From positions 16,392,001 to 16,456,000 of the forward strand of contig CANTUQ010000073.1 of the NCBI GenBank assembly GCA_947683425.1: a DNA stretch of 64,000 nucleotides, in the 5' to 3' direction. The position numbers and the translations under genes are program-made. The notes beneath the pieces are model-generated. The model was given only the letters and a program-made list of their open reading frames with translations. It was not told the origin of the DNA and ran no database searches. This document shows, piece by piece, positions 11,557 through 22,927 of the stretch (the first letter of the stretch is position 1; every line of letters starts with the position of its first letter). Source of the DNA: Excoecaria cochinchinensis (Eukaryota; Streptophyta; Magnoliopsida; Malpighiales; Euphorbiaceae).

Positions 11557-12084
11557 TGTTACGTGTATTTCTAAACGCTAATTCGCAAGCATACAGTTTA
11601 CCGACTATAGTACCTAAGATATCATTCCCACGAGGAATGCAGATTAATATTACTCATTATTACTACTTGATTTTAATCTTGTTTACAATGTTCAATAATT
11701 TGTTAATGAAAGTGGAATTATATATTAAATATTATCTAACCTTGTTAATAATGATCAAATAAGACAAATGGATTAATGATGATAAAGTAATAACTAATGG
11801 AACTTGAAGTTATTATTCTTAATTATTAGTGTATTCTTGTCATGCAAATCAAGTTGAATAACATTCCAATTCATTCTCTCGACATAAACTAGAGTGCCTA
11901 AAATATGCATTTATAATTCCAACTCTTAACTCTCATTAATGAATTAGATGGTTATACATGCAAATTTTGGGATTAATAAGCAACCTATAACAATCATCTA
12001 ACATTATGATCTCTCAAATAATGCTTCGATGATGAACTTCTATTAGATTTAAGTAAGAGTTTATCTCTCGACTAAATTCTTACC
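11557..12084 (-). repeat. Athila F 5' LTR, 3' segment
   Basis: The LTR end, ACGTAACA on the minus strand, lies at 11557. The segment is AT-rich and includes the CGTGGGAATGATATC stretch. It stops where the Tat LTR A2 begins (TGTGATGCAC at 12085). No gene is present. Confidence 0.75.
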
Positions 12085-13079
12085 TGTGATGCACACCGAA
12101 CCCTCGTGAACCCGAAAGCCCCCTTTTAGGGCGATCGGGAGAGGTTCATGAAAACTTGCAGGAGATTGCAAGGGCATCTATTTTGGGCAACAAGGAGGTT
12201 TCTTACAGTCGCCACCCAATAGAATATTGGGAAAGGTTGTCTAGCATTAGTGAGCCTAAGACAGCGCATATGCATCCATTTTGGGCAAGCCGGAGATATT
12301 TTGGAGGCCCAATCCCAATAGAACATTGGGATGTTCCTCTAACCTTATTGAGCCTAAGACCAGAGAAGGTTCGGGACTTTCCATTTATTAATAACTTGAT
12401 CAAAGTTACAATTGAGTTTTGAATTTAGCGTTTCATCCCATTTCTCATTCGATTTAATGCAGTTAATTAAAGCGTACATTGGTCATATAATAAAAGTGGT
12501 AAATAGGAGAAAAAATGAAAATAAAAAATAAAAAATAAATTATAGCACAATAACTTACAACAAAACTAGGGGCGGAATATAACCCCCGTTGTAAATAACA
12601 TGTTGATCATACATGAATCGGGATATTCATTAAAAATGAGGACATTGGTCCTCGTATGCACATTTACAAAAGCAATTTAAGCGTCAATTTTATTTGCCGA
12701 AAATCAGGACATTTGTCCTCAATTTATTAATAAAAAATCCCAATTCAATTACTATAAATATTTAACCATATTCTTGTATTAGCGGAATGAAATAATATTT
12801 ACAATAATAATACTCAAGATAAAAAGAGGTAAGGGTAAAAGAATGAACCCGAGTGAAGATTCTCAGATCATTGTGGTGTCCTCTATTTAATACAACCCAA
12901 ACCCGTCAAATAAATCAATGACACTTATCAAAATAAAAATCATGTTAGTGCCACAATTAACATAAAAATAATAGACTAAAAATAAATTATGTAAAAAAAA
13001 CCATGAAAAATTATCACAAAAATAGTAAGGAAATAAGTGGTGAAAGAAAGGGAGGAAAAAGGGGAAGGAAAGTCCCAGG

Positions 13080-13205
13080 GACAGCCCATGGCTCGCAAGC
13101 GACGGGCATCCCTGGGTTGACCGACAGGTGGAGGCAGTAACCATCGATGCCCGTAGCTCGGATGAGAGACGGCTATCGGTGGATCCTTTGCCCGTCGGTC
13201 ACTCC
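13080..13205. repeat. Second dyad block in A2
   Basis: Contains GCGACGGGCATCC, CCATCGATGCCCGT, GAGACGGCTATCGG and TGCCCGTCGGTCACTCC. It corresponds in place to 4975-5125 of A1. Confidence 0.65.
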
Positions 13206-13939
13206 AGGTCCAAAAAAAATGCAACAAACTCAAGCAAAAATTATTTTATTTTAAATAAAATAAGATTTTATGTGTAAAATCAGAATAAAATTATCGAATA
13301 CAAAGGAAATCGATCCAGAAATATTTACCCTCGGAATATTACCTTTAAACGTAACTGTCGCATGGTTTTCATTCCCCGAGTTCTACAAGGATTGATCCGC
13401 GATGTGCGATTTTCAGAAGATTTTTGGACTACAAAAATCATTTTTCGAAAACAAATCAAGAAAAGAAAATTATATTTTTCGTTCTCGATATTTTGATAGC
13501 AGTTGTGAATGCTAAAACGGCTGGATTCGATAGAAACAAATTAGTGCCATTCCCTCGGATTCCCTTTTAATTTAGAAAATATTTGATGATGATTTTTCGG
13601 GAAAATAAAAGTAAGAGAACTTTTTGTAAGAAAATTTTCTGTAAGAATAGCTAAAATCCTCTTTTTTGGTCAAAATAGTTAACCTCGAACAATGAGCTCC
13701 CAACCCCTATTTATAGGTTTAGGAAGAAAATTCAAATAAATTCAAATTTAAATTTAAATTTGAAAAAGATTTCTGAAATCAAAATGAAAATGAAATGATT
13801 TTCAGAATATTCTCAAAATCAAATCCACGATTTGAAAATATTTGAAAAGATTTAAAAGATTTTGAAAAGATTTAGGAAATATTTTAGAAATATTGGGAGA
13901 TCTCATTAAGAATCTAGAAAATTCCGCTCAAATAACGTC

Positions 13940-14275
13940 AGATCATCGACCGACGGGCGTCGCTGATGGGGGGCATGCTTGGACTTTGTGTCAGCCGGCC
14001 CCTCACGAGAGATGACATCGCGAGAGACAGGCGTCCCTCACACAAGAAATGGTCGTTGCTCCATGCGAGAGATAGGGCTCCGCAAGTGAGCGACAGTCGG
14101 TACTCGTCGCAAGAGATAGGCATCCCTCACACGAGCAACGTGCGTCACTCCCGTGAGACACGGGGCTCCACAAGTGAGCGACAGCCGGCGCTCATCGCCA
14201 TAGACTGGTCTCTCACATGAGTGACGGGCATCGCTTCTACCGATGGTATACCCGTCGGTGGAGCAAAACCCAATT
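13940..14275. repeat. Main dyad block in A2
   Basis: Opens with CGACCGACGGGCGTCG and closes with GAGTGACGGGCATCGC and CCGATGGTATACCCGTCGG. Between them is a roughly 90-bp unit present about twice (AGTGAGCGACAG near 14075 and again near 14175, followed by TCGGTACTCGTCGC and CCGGCGCTCATCGCC). Confidence 0.75.
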
Positions 14276-14436
14276 ACTAAAATATTAACTCCCCCCCCCC
14301 CCCGATTCCCCGAAATCTTCTGTTGCCGAGAAAAATCCTCAATCTTTGTAAAACCGGAGAATGAAAACTCACAACCTTTATCCATTTGTCTGGAAACAGA
14401 CCTTGACGTCTTCATTAAGTAACTCTGATCTGGACT

Positions 14437-14863
14437 GTAATGATCATGTATCAAATACTAATAGAAAATTCTACAAGCAAGAATACCAAATTGATATGAA
14501 TAACAAAACATAACAATAATGATTCAAGTTCATAAATACATCATTCAAAATTACAAAGAAGAAGTGAAAGATGAGAAATAGAAGAAGGAGATCTCTCAAC
14601 CCTTTTTCCTTTCATAATGTATGATCTTCTCACTTGCAATAATCTTCTCTTCAAAACATAAAAACTAACTTAGAACTTCAACTAACAGAAATTGTTCTCT
14701 CACAAACTTACAGAAAAATACTTAGTTAAAATTCAATCCTTTCAAATTACAGTTGAATTTAATATATATAATGTTCTAAAGAACACGTCTCTTGATAAAC
14801 TTCTTCAAAGGGTTGCACAAGTTGGTGAGAAACCCTTCAAGTGACTTTTCGAAAATAACTACC
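14437..14863 (-). repeat. Athila F 5' LTR, middle segment
   Basis: AT-rich LTR sequence between the A2 and A3 insertions. It ends with CTACC (14859-14863), the left copy of the A3 target duplication. No gene is present. Confidence 0.7.
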
Positions 14864-14975
14864 TGTAAGAACCGTGTCCCGAGGCTGTCCAGATTAGAGA
14901 TTACCCGATGAAAAAATCAAAGCCTGGTTCCAAATAGATGGATGAAATTTGGAGAATTTAGATCCTTGGGAGCAT
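14864..14975 (+). repeat. 5' LTR stub of A3
   Basis: About 112 bp match the start of the 3' LTR at 17111 (CCGTGTCCCGAGG, ATTACCCGATGA, AAATCAAAGCCTGGTTCC). Similarity stops near 14975. Confidence 0.85.
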
Positions 14976-15314
14976 CAGACAATGTAAGTAGCCAAGCAGT
15001 ACCCTCAATGAATCTCTTAACCACCTGGGATGTGGTCTATTCATTTTTTGCATATCACATGCATCTCACGTGCATTCAATCCTTTATACATATAGATATG
15101 CACACACAATTCTTATACATTAATCCTTTGCTCGTATCTCGTGTATATAGTTATGTGTACATTTCATACACATTACGCACACACAATCTTTTGTACATAC
15201 TTTTGTGCCAATAACTTTACAGGGAAAAGGCCGAACTAATGGACAACTTTGGCAAGATGAATTCAAGATAAAGCCCGCGCAAGTCGAAATCATGTAAGCC
15301 CATTAAGTGATTAT
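14976..15314 (+). other. 3' internal region of A3, non-coding
   Basis: AT-rich sequence with repeated CACACACAA-like and CATATAGATATG words and a TTTACAG before GGAAAAGGCC. The equivalent place in A6 (about 62700-62770) has CTTGCAGGAG. No gene is supported. Confidence 0.55.
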
Positions 15315-15625
15315 TTTTAAGACATTTTTTAATGCATTCTCAGTCTCTTCGGAGCATTATTTTTAAGACATTTTCTAATGCATTCTCAGTCTCTTCGGAG
15401 CATTATCTTTAGGTCCTTTTGTTAAGGCATTACTAGCCTCTTCGGAGCATTATTTTTAAGACATTTTCTAATGCATTCTCAGTCTCTTTGGAGCATTATC
15501 TTTAGGTCCTTTTGTTAAGGCATTACCAGCCTCTTCGGAGCATTATCTTTAAGTCCTTTTCTTAAGGCATTTCAAATCTTTTCCTAGACGTTCTCAGTCT
15601 CTTTGGAGCATTAAGTTATTTTCAA
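15315..15625 (+). repeat. 46-47-bp minisatellite, first block
   Basis: About six units of a 46-47-bp repeat built on GAGCATTATCTTTAAG, CTAAGGCATT and CTCAGTCTCTTCG. Hypervariable tandem repeats ahead of the polypurine tract are known for Tat elements. Confidence 0.85.
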
Positions 15626-16114
15626 AAAACTATCCCAAATCCCTTCAATCCAAGGTGATCCAAGAGATGGGTTTAGCTCAACATTGTCAGGCACTATCCA
15701 GAAAAGAGTAAGCCTATTCATGCACGCTATGCCGAGGGTAGCCAGGTAAGTCTCTCTATCACAAGACATATGCTCACACACATCACACAATAAGTGTACA
15801 AAATTTAAATTCAAATATACCAAATCTTAAGCAAAAATAAATTCTCGAGCAACAACAAAGACCAACAAAGCAAAATAGCAAAACAAAAAGAAGAAGATAT
15901 TTTCAAGGCCTTGAAAATCGAACATATTGTAAAAATTTGAGTGTATCCAAAGTGTAAATATTCCAAGAAAGAAAATCCCAAAACAAAAACAAAAACAGAA
16001 AAATCACCAAAGACATGGAAACTTATCCGCCTGCGAGAAAGCAACCAAAACCTCAAATATAATTTTCCTCTGAGGAGGCTCAAACATAATTTCCTCTCTG
16101 CAGGCTCGACATCA
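15626..16114 (+). other. Spacer between minisatellite blocks of A3
   Basis: Contains CCCAAATCCCTTCAATCC, which recurs after the second block near 16470, so the repeat and its tail seem duplicated together. An A-rich stretch with AAAACAAAAACAAAAACAG lies near 15980. No coding evidence. Confidence 0.6.
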
Positions 16115-16455
16115 AAGTCTCTTTGGAGCATTATTTTTAAGACCTTTTTTAATGCATTCTTAGTCTTTTCGGAGCATTATCTTTAAGACCTTTTTTAAGG
16201 CATTCTCAGTCTCTTCGGAGCATTATCTTTAAGACCTTTTTTAAGGCATTCTCAGTCTCTTCGGAGCATTATCTTTGTGTCCTTTTTAAGGAATTCTCAG
16301 TCTCTTCAGAGCATTATCTTTGTGTCCTTTCTAAGGCATTCTCAGTCTCTTCGGAGCATTACCTTTGTGTCCTTTTTAAGGCTTTCTCAGTCACTTTGGA
16401 TCACTATCTTTAAGACCTTTTCTTAAGGCTTTCTCAGTCTCTTTGGAACGTCAAG
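16115..16455 (+). repeat. 46-47-bp minisatellite, second block
   Basis: About seven further units of the same repeat as at 15315 (GGAGCATTATCTTTGTGTCC, AAGGCATTCTCAGTC). Confidence 0.85.
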
Positions 16456-16494
16456 TTATTTTCAAAAATATCCCAAATCCCTTCAATCTGAAGT

Positions 16495-16990
16495 GATCCG
16501 AGAGGCCGAGACAAGCCTAGCGGGACAGACCAGCCACCGTGCAGACCGAGACGAGGTTAGCGGGGCACCAGCGATAGAATAGATCGCAACAAAGGATGGA
16601 GTTAAAGACACTTCACCTCACACCGTGCATGCCAAGATGAGGCTAGCGGTACAGACCAGCCACCATGTAGACCAAGATGAGGTTAGCGGGGCGCCAGCGA
16701 TAGAACGGATCACAAATAGAGGCTGTAATCAGAGACTACTATATCTCACAAACTCTGTGCAGGCCGAGACAAGACTAGCGGAACAATCGTGGTAAAACAA
16801 ACCACAAATTGAGTTTGTAGTCAGAGAGTACTACATCTCCTAAAGCTACATGAGCCGAGACGGGGCCAGCAGAGGCAAATAAGGTTGTAGCTAGAGAACG
16901 CTGCATCTCGCCAACACCTTACAGGTCGATACGAGGCCGGTAAGGGCACCTACATCAAATTCATTCATCAGCGAGCAGATCGAGACGAGA
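16495..16990 (+). repeat. Degenerate longer tandem repeat of A3
   Basis: Units share GCCGAGACGAGG, TAGCGGGGC, CCAGCGATAGAA and AGAGACTACTA. The spacing is irregular (roughly 60-150 bp), so the copies are old or mosaic. Confidence 0.7.
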
Positions 16991-17095
16991 CCTGCCAGAT
17001 GAACACGCCAAAGGTAAGGATTGCTCCAGGTATGCTTTTCTTCCCTTCTTTCTCTGAATTTTGGCTCACCTAGGCACTTGTGCACTAGCCTCCCC

Positions 17096-17110
17096 AAAAT
17101 TGGGGGCAAC
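17096..17110 (+). promoter_or_regulatory. Polypurine tract region of A3
   Basis: AAAATTGGGGGCAAC directly precedes the 3' LTR. The same sequence precedes the LTR at 34725, 50544 and 63355, and in inverted form 63698. Confidence 0.85.
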
Positions 17111-18800
17111 TGTAAGCACCGTGTCCCGAGGCGGTCCAGATCAGAGATTACCCGATGAAGAAATCAAAGCCTGGTTCCGAATAGATGGATGAAATTCAGA
17201 GATTTCGGTCCTTTGAGTTCACGAGAATTGAAGAATTTTTATTTGCGGTAGAAAGAAGCGGAAAATCGGGAGAATTTTGGCTTAAATTTTGAGTTTTCTT
17301 CCATGGACGGTCAGACCGTCGGTCGCAGGGCATCCGTCGGTCGTAGCGGCAGCCCGTCTCACTCGCCACGAGGGACGAGCCGTCTGTGAGTTTACCGACG
17401 GACACGTGTCCGAACCAACGAACACGTGTCCGTTGGCATGTGCCCGTCAGTAGGTCAAATGCCCGTCGTTTGAATCCTATTTCCTGGTGGAAATGGGATT
17501 TAACGGACGCCCGTCGGTCGTGTTTTTCTATAAAAAAGGAAATTTCACACTATTTTGGGGTTGGTTAATAAAAATCCTATTTTACCCTTATAAAGAAAAT
17601 TCCGTTTTACTTTAGAAAAATACAAAAAAGCCTCTTCCTTTGGTTTTGTTGTCTTCTCGTGAAACGGGTAGGGCCGAATCCAACCAAATTTTCATCCAAA
17701 AAGGTAAAATCATAGGTTAAATATTTTGGACACGCGTTCTGTTTAATTTATTTTAGATATTTTCATATTTTTCTTAACCTTACTTTATTTTATTATTTAT
17801 TATTCTTATAATCTTATTTTGATCTTTTTAGCTTATTTTGGATTTTGGATACTAACATCCTAATCTGTTTTTTGTGAAATGACGTTTTCTTGTGTTTTGG
17901 TGAGGTGAACTTGAGATGAGGTCACCATTCACACCCTGGGAGAACTCCTTTTGGTTAATTCTATTAACTTTAACCTTTTGTTAATGCATTTATTTATTTA
18001 TTTATTTATTCTTAGTCTTCAGTATATACAAATTATTCTATCTCGCGCAAATAAAAATAGACGAGTGCTTTATAGCAACTAATTGGGATTTTTAACAAAA
18101 TTAAGGACCAATGTCCTATTTTCCATCCAATGAATCCCTCACAAAAAGTTGTTTTCATAATAATCAAAATCAAGGACCAATGTCCTCATAAGAATACCCC
18201 GATTTTATGTTTGCCTTGCACTTTTAAAACGGAAGTTGTATTCCGCTCGTAGTGTTATTGTACTTTAATGTGGATGATTTGTTTATTTATTTATTTATTT
18301 ATTTATTCATTTATCCGCTTTCAACATGGATAATTGCGCCTTAATTAAATTGCATTATGTGGAGAGAAAGCGAATTAATAAATTCAAAACTTAATTGTAA
18401 AGTTAATCAAGGTAGAAATAGATGAGAAGTCCCGAACCCATCTCTAGTATTTGGGCTCAACGAGGCGAGAGGTCTATCCGATCACTCATTGGAATAAGAC
18501 CTCCAAGACCCCTCTTGCATCCCGCCAAATGACTCAATAAATCCTAGGCTCCAAGGGAGAGAGGTTCATCCTCCAAGACCCCTTTTGGTTGGCCCAAAAT
18601 GGATACTTGTGCTGTCTTAGGCTCTCCAAGGCGAGTGGAACTTTCCCAATGTTTTATTGGGTGGCGACTCCATGAAACCTCTTTGTTGCCTAAAATAGAC
18701 GCACTTGCAATTTGTTGCAAGTTGTCAACAAACCTCACTTGCCCAATCGCCCTCAAGCGGGCTGTCATAGGGGCACCCTCGGGGTTCGGCACGTGTCACA
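17111..18800 (+). repeat. 3' LTR of A3 (1690 bp)
   Basis: Starts TGTAAGCACCGTGTCCCGAGG and ends GGGTTCGGCACGTGTCACA. The dyad block is at 17300-17525. TTTA-type microsatellites lie at 17990-18010 and 18282-18307. The family segment with CCCAATG and the CTTGTTGCC stretch lies near 18650. Confidence 0.88.
17300..17525. repeat. Dyad block in A3 3' LTR
   Basis: Includes GACGGTCAGACCGTC (arms of six), CCGTCGGTCG, CGACGGACACGTGTCCG and GACGCCCGTCGGTCG. It lies about 190-415 bp from the LTR start. Confidence 0.78.
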
Positions 18801-18805
18801 CTACC

Positions 18806-19159
18806 CAACGGATCTCTCTGCCGTGATCGTGATGCCTGTCGCGCTCGCGACAGAGCACTGCTCTTTCTCCCTTGCTTCTCCTCAGCTGCATTGGTTGCTT
18901 CTCTTTCCTCAACGTCTTGTCGCGCTCGCGACAGCGTGCAGCTTCCTTCCTTTGCTCTTTTTTTGGGCGTCTTCTGTTGCGCTCGCGATAGAAACCTCTT
19001 TGCTTGCTCATTTCTGCTCCTTTTCCATTGTTTTCTCCTCTACACATAAAACATAATACAAAACATAAAGCATACCTAATTCTAACACAAATAAACACAA
19101 ATAAACATAATTTTAATCACAAAACATTAGGTAAATATGAGCTATTTAGGCTCATATCA
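18806..19159 (-). repeat. Athila F 5' LTR, 5' segment
   Basis: After the A3 target copy the Athila LTR resumes and runs to its start (TGATATGAGCC on the minus strand, 19159). It carries the dyads CTGTCGCGCTCGCGACAG (18836-18853) and TGTCGCGCTCGCGACA (18919-18934), and a decayed copy near 18977. Minus the inserts, the three segments total about 1.3 kb, a plausible Athila LTR length. Confidence 0.75.
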
Positions 19160-19415
19160 TCAATCCCTATCCCCACTTTCTCTTCCCTCATCTCCACCAT
19201 CCACATGTCATGATCTCATGGTGGATTTGGAAACTTCACTTCTAATCCTTCTTTTCTTCTCAAAATAAACTCAAACCACAATATTAAAAACTATCATGCA
19301 AGTATACCCTCTAAACTTTATAAATCATGCAATTAAATCCTAAAGCCAAATAATACACACAAAACTCACATCACAACATGCTCAAAACCACTAGGGTATC
19401 AGTCAGGGTGTTACA
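19160..19415 (-). repeat. 3' LTR remnant of B
   Basis: Starts TGTAACACCCTGACTGATACCC-like on the minus strand at 19415 and matches 41990-42245. It is truncated at 19160 by the Athila insertion. Confidence 0.88.
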
Positions 19416-19429
19416 ACTCTCCCCTCCTT
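19416..19429 (-). promoter_or_regulatory. Polypurine tract of B
   Basis: The minus strand reads AGGAGGGGAGAGT immediately before the LTR start, after the decayed end of the coding region. Confidence 0.8.
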
Positions 19430-20443
19430 AAAGGAATTTCGTCCTCGAAATTCTCACCTGAGCCAAGCAACTGAGGATGCTAAGATTCATGATCGATTCC
19501 AGTTCCTAAGTCACTTCTTCGACCCCATGATGTTACCACAATACTTTTACCAAAGGAATCTGCTTATTCCGAAGCTGTCTGATTTCCCGAGCCAAAATAG
19601 CCTTGGGTTCCTCATCATACGAATAATCTGGTTGTACTCGCACTTCCTGAACAGACAACACATGAGATTCATCCAACCGGTAATAGCGAAGCATTGACAC
19701 GTGAAACACATCATGCAACTTGACTAGCTGTAACGGCAAAGCTAACCGGTAGACAACTTGTCCAATCCGTTCCAAAACCTCATACAGTCCTATAAACCTT
19801 GGACTTAACTTTCCCTTCCTACCAAAATGAAGAACCTTCCGCCAATGTGACACTTTCAGAAAAACTTTATCCCCAACCTCATATTGCATATCCTTTCACT
19901 TCAAATTAGCATACGATTTCTGTCAATCCTTTGCTGCCTTCAAATTTTGTTGCACTAATCTGATCTTCTCTTCGGTATCCCTAACCAACTTGGACCCACA
20001 AGGGAATGCACACTCAATTCGGTCCAACAAACTGTTGTCCTACACTTCCTGCCATAAAGAGCCTCATATGGTTCCATATCGATACTCATTTGGTGGCTGT
20101 TATTATACGCAAATTCCATTAAAGACACATATCTGTCCCAACTTCTAGAAAAGTCTAGTACACAACCTTGAAGCATATCTTCCAAAATCTGACTAACTCT
20201 TTCTGATAACCTATCAGTCTGAGGATGGAGAGCCATGTTGAAGTTCAGTCGGGTACCCAAAGCAGATTGCAACTCTTTCTAAAACTTCAATGTAAATTTG
20301 GGATCCCGATTAGACACAATTGACAATGGAACTCCATGCAATCAAGCCACCTCATTCACATAAATTTTTGCCAATCGATCCGTAAGGTAATCAAGTCGAA
20401 CCGTCAAGAAATGAGCCAACTTGGTAAGCCGATCGACTATTAC
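19430..20443 (-). pseudogene. pol: Integrase C-terminal half of element B
   Basis: Continues the integrase after the D insertion (VDRLTKLAHFL near 20430). Visible parts are LNFNMALHPQTDR and the Glu-region equivalent (20272-20200), YEALYGRKC (about 20060), then the C-terminal domain 19889-19533 with FHVSMLRYYR and the tail LAREIRQLRNKQIPLVKVLW. This tail is the beginning of the chromodomain-like end seen in Tekay/Del elements; the expected WE-rich remainder is broken by stops after 19533. A stop and frame changes separate the pieces near 19900-19955 and 20280-20390. Confidence 0.82.
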
Positions 20444-22922
20444 TGTCATGGCCGGATTTGTACCCTAAGAGAATTAACTTAAATTGGCATGTGTGTGAGA
20501 ATTGAATGTGTAGGATTGGACTTAATTGAAAGAAAGAAGTATTGTTAAGGGTTTTAATGGTAATTATGAATGTTTGTGCTAAGCATGAGTTAAAGGCTGA
20601 TTGGCTAGTTAATAAAGGATTAATTAAGGAAATAATAACTTGATTTAATGGAAAGTGGAGATAGATTTGAGGAAGTGGTTTCCGTGTGGCTTCTTGAGAG
20701 GATGCCACCTACACTTTTGCATGCAAGAATGAGTTAAGGGAAGGGAAGAGTTTCATTTGGTAACCTAGCAATTTTCTGTGTTCTTCTCTTTTCTTTCTTG
20801 CATGGGAGTGAGTTTAGAGAGGCTTTATGAAGTGTTAGCAAACTGATGTAAGTTGCTCAAGAATTAAGGGTTAAACCTAAGAGGTAAGTGAATAAGTGCA
20901 TAATCTCATCTTCTACTCTTTCTTCTTGGTTGAGCTGGTTTGGATGGGATATTATTGGTTTGAGTTTCAGCTTGAGCATCTGTGTTGTTTTTGCGAGCTG
21001 AAGAAGTGAAGAGAGATAAGGGGAAGGCTGTAATCGGCGAGCCGAGCGTCCGTCGAAATTAGGAGCTAAGGCGGCGAGGTTTGGGAACAAACCCTAATTG
21101 TGTGATTGTGTGGTTAGTGTTGATTAAATAGAGATTTGAACTGAATATATGATATGTGAAATTGAAGTTTGAGAATGAATTATGTGTTGCTAGATAGGAT
21201 GATTGTAGTAGCAATATGCTTGTGATAAAGTGCTTGAGAATGATTATGATTTGTGCTATTATTGAATGTCAAACAAGAAGGGAAAACCAGGTATGTGCTA
21301 ATGGGTGAGTAGTTGATGTTTTCGGTTTATTGTCAAGCATGAGAATGAGATTTGAAGTCTAAATGAGAAGGTAGAAACGAGCGGAAAAACATAACTATGT
21401 TATGGTGATTTTGCATGGGTCACGGTGACAATGAAAATGATTGTGACCGTGACGTATGCTGAGTTCAATTCTGCCTAGTGGATTTTGGTATGTCACGGTG
21501 ACAATGAAATTCATTGCGACCGTGAGGTACCTAGGAAGGCATTCTGTTTTGCAAAGTGAGAATATGTCACGGTGACAATGAGATTCATTGTGACCGTGAC
21601 ATACCCTCAAGTTGCATTCTGCCAAGAGTTGGGAACATGTCACGGTGACGACGAAATTGATTGTGACCATGACATGCCCCCAGTTTACATTCTATTTTGG
21701 ACTTCAATAAGTCACGGTGACAATGGAATTCATTGTGACCGTGACCAACCCTGTTTTGGCAATATGATCCTAATGTGTTTGGCCATTCAAATGGCAAAGC
21801 TTTGAGTTGAAATGAAGGACAACCTGAGTAAGTATTATATGTGTGTTAAGTGATCCACAAATGCATACAATCATGGTGATTTCTGAATGCGACCAGTTAT
21901 ATGAGTATTAAATGTGAAAATTGAATTTGAAAGCATACTGAGTATGCAAATGAAATGTTTAGCTACGTGCTAATGCAAATGTGTAAAGTGAAAAGTGAAT
22001 TGAATAATTGTTTAACAACTTAAGCCTGCGAGTCAAGTAGTGGATAGTTAGGCATGCCTATAGGGTCAAGTGCTGCAGCCCCATGCATTAAATGTGTCTG
22101 ATTCCATGGGAATCACAATGCGAATAATCCTTGCTGGATTTTATTATATGTGGAATAATGTGAAGTACCAGAAGGTACTAATGTGATGTGAAGCACCAGA
22201 AGGTGCTAATGTGAAAAAGTGGTCTCGATGAGATTACTGGTACCAGAGAGGTACCGATGCGATACCCGTTATCCGCATCATTGAATTGCAGGCTAATGGA
22301 CTAAAAGGCTAATCGGCTAATCAGTTAATTAAATAATAAACAGAGGTGATTGTGTTACAAGGAAGTAAGGATTTGTGAATAAGTGATTGATGCTTTATGA
22401 TTGAACATAGTAATGGACAAAGCTATGCTTGAAATGGTACATGCTTTAATAATGATTGTTCGGGCATGTCTACTAATGCGTAATGTATGATGTTTCTGAT
22501 TGTGTCATAAATTATTTGCTATATATGAGTTCCCCACTAAGCGTTATCGCTTAGCATGGATTTACTCTAATCCGTGCAGGTACGGACGAGAGGTGACTGA
22601 AGGATGTCCCCCGCATTTTAGTACGGTCAACAATAGGAAGTGAATAGCATAGGTTTGGGGGCTGTTATTTTGGGATTTTGTATAAGCTTTTGTATAGTTA
22701 ACATGTGTAATGAAAGTGTAAAGGCATGTAATAATGTATGATCATGAATGTAACCTCTCATGTGTATGTACGTCATACGAATAGCTTGGCATGTGATGCT
22801 TGAGATAAGATACTATGTGATAAAATTTTATTGTTCATATTCTGCATGTGTTCTGTTATGTGTGCGACCTTCTCTAACCAAGATTAGCTGAGCTAGTCTG
22901 TCGTTAGGGAACGGGCGTCACA
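20444..22922 (+). mobile_element. Solo LTR D in B integrase (2479 bp)
   Basis: Bounded by TGTCATGGCCGG and GGGCGTCACA, with a perfect 5-bp duplication ATTAC at 20439-20443 and 22923-22927. There is no internal region or coding sequence. It carries five 73-76-bp units with long dyads (21419-21745). Strand cannot be fixed from the ends; it is given as + because the TG-CA ends and a TACGGACG...TTTTGTA stretch near 22580-22690 fit a 3' LTR part in that direction. Confidence 0.85.
21419..21745. repeat. Five 73-76-bp hairpin units in LTR D
   Basis: Each unit begins with a dyad. The third has arms ATGTCACGGTGACAATGA and TCATTGTGACCGTGACAT separated by GAT, with one mismatch. Spacers contain GCATTCTG. 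A related array, with inverted orientation of the spacer word, lies in LTR E at 49570-49830. Confidence 0.88.
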
Positions 22923-22927
22923 ATTAC

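Larger units (their letters stand above)
12085..14436 (-). mobile_element. Tat LTR A2 inserted in the Athila LTR
   Basis: A nearly complete Tat-family LTR without internal region. In minus orientation it ends GGTGTGCATCACA at 12085. At its start it is recognisable up to AGTCCAGATCAGAGTTAC (14436), but the expected first ~25 bases (TGTAGACACC...) are missing. It is therefore a solo LTR that lost its tip or a truncated copy. No target duplication could be matched (left flank TTACC). It contains the family segment CCCAATAGAACATTGGG, two dyad blocks and a C13 run at 14291-14303. Confidence 0.8.
14864..18800 (+). mobile_element. Deleted Tat element A3 with intact target duplication
   Basis: The element is bounded by TGTAAGAACC (14864) and ACGTGTCACA (18800), with a perfect 5-bp duplication CTACC at 14859-14863 and 18801-18805. 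Only about 112 bp of the 5' LTR remain. They are joined directly to the 3' internal region, so primer site, gag and pol are gone. Tandem repeats, a polypurine tract and a full 3' LTR follow. It cannot move by itself. Because both LTRs are renewed at each transposition, the 5' loss must postdate insertion. Confidence 0.88.
6053..19159 (-). mobile_element. Athila-lineage Ty3/gypsy element F, interrupted three times
   Basis: The visible element runs on the minus strand from its 5' LTR (start TGATATGAGCC at 19159, end ACGTAACA at 11557) through a tRNA-Asp primer site, gag, protease, RT, RNase H and integrase to 6053, where Tat element A1 cuts it. Its 5' LTR is split by A2 (12085-14436) and A3 (14864-18800). 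It sits inside the 3' LTR of chromovirus B: the B LTR sequence resumes at 19160 (flank TCAAT). Protein motifs (DLGASINLMP, VPWYADFANF) are those of Athila elements. Confidence 0.85.

Noticed and set aside
12085..14436. Target duplication for A2
   Set aside because: Left flank TTACC has no matching right flank; the LTR start is missing, so no duplication can be claimed.
18796..19098. 100-aa minus-strand ORF rich in Arg and Glu
   Set aside because: Crosses the A3 boundary and the Athila LTR dyads; no family resemblance.
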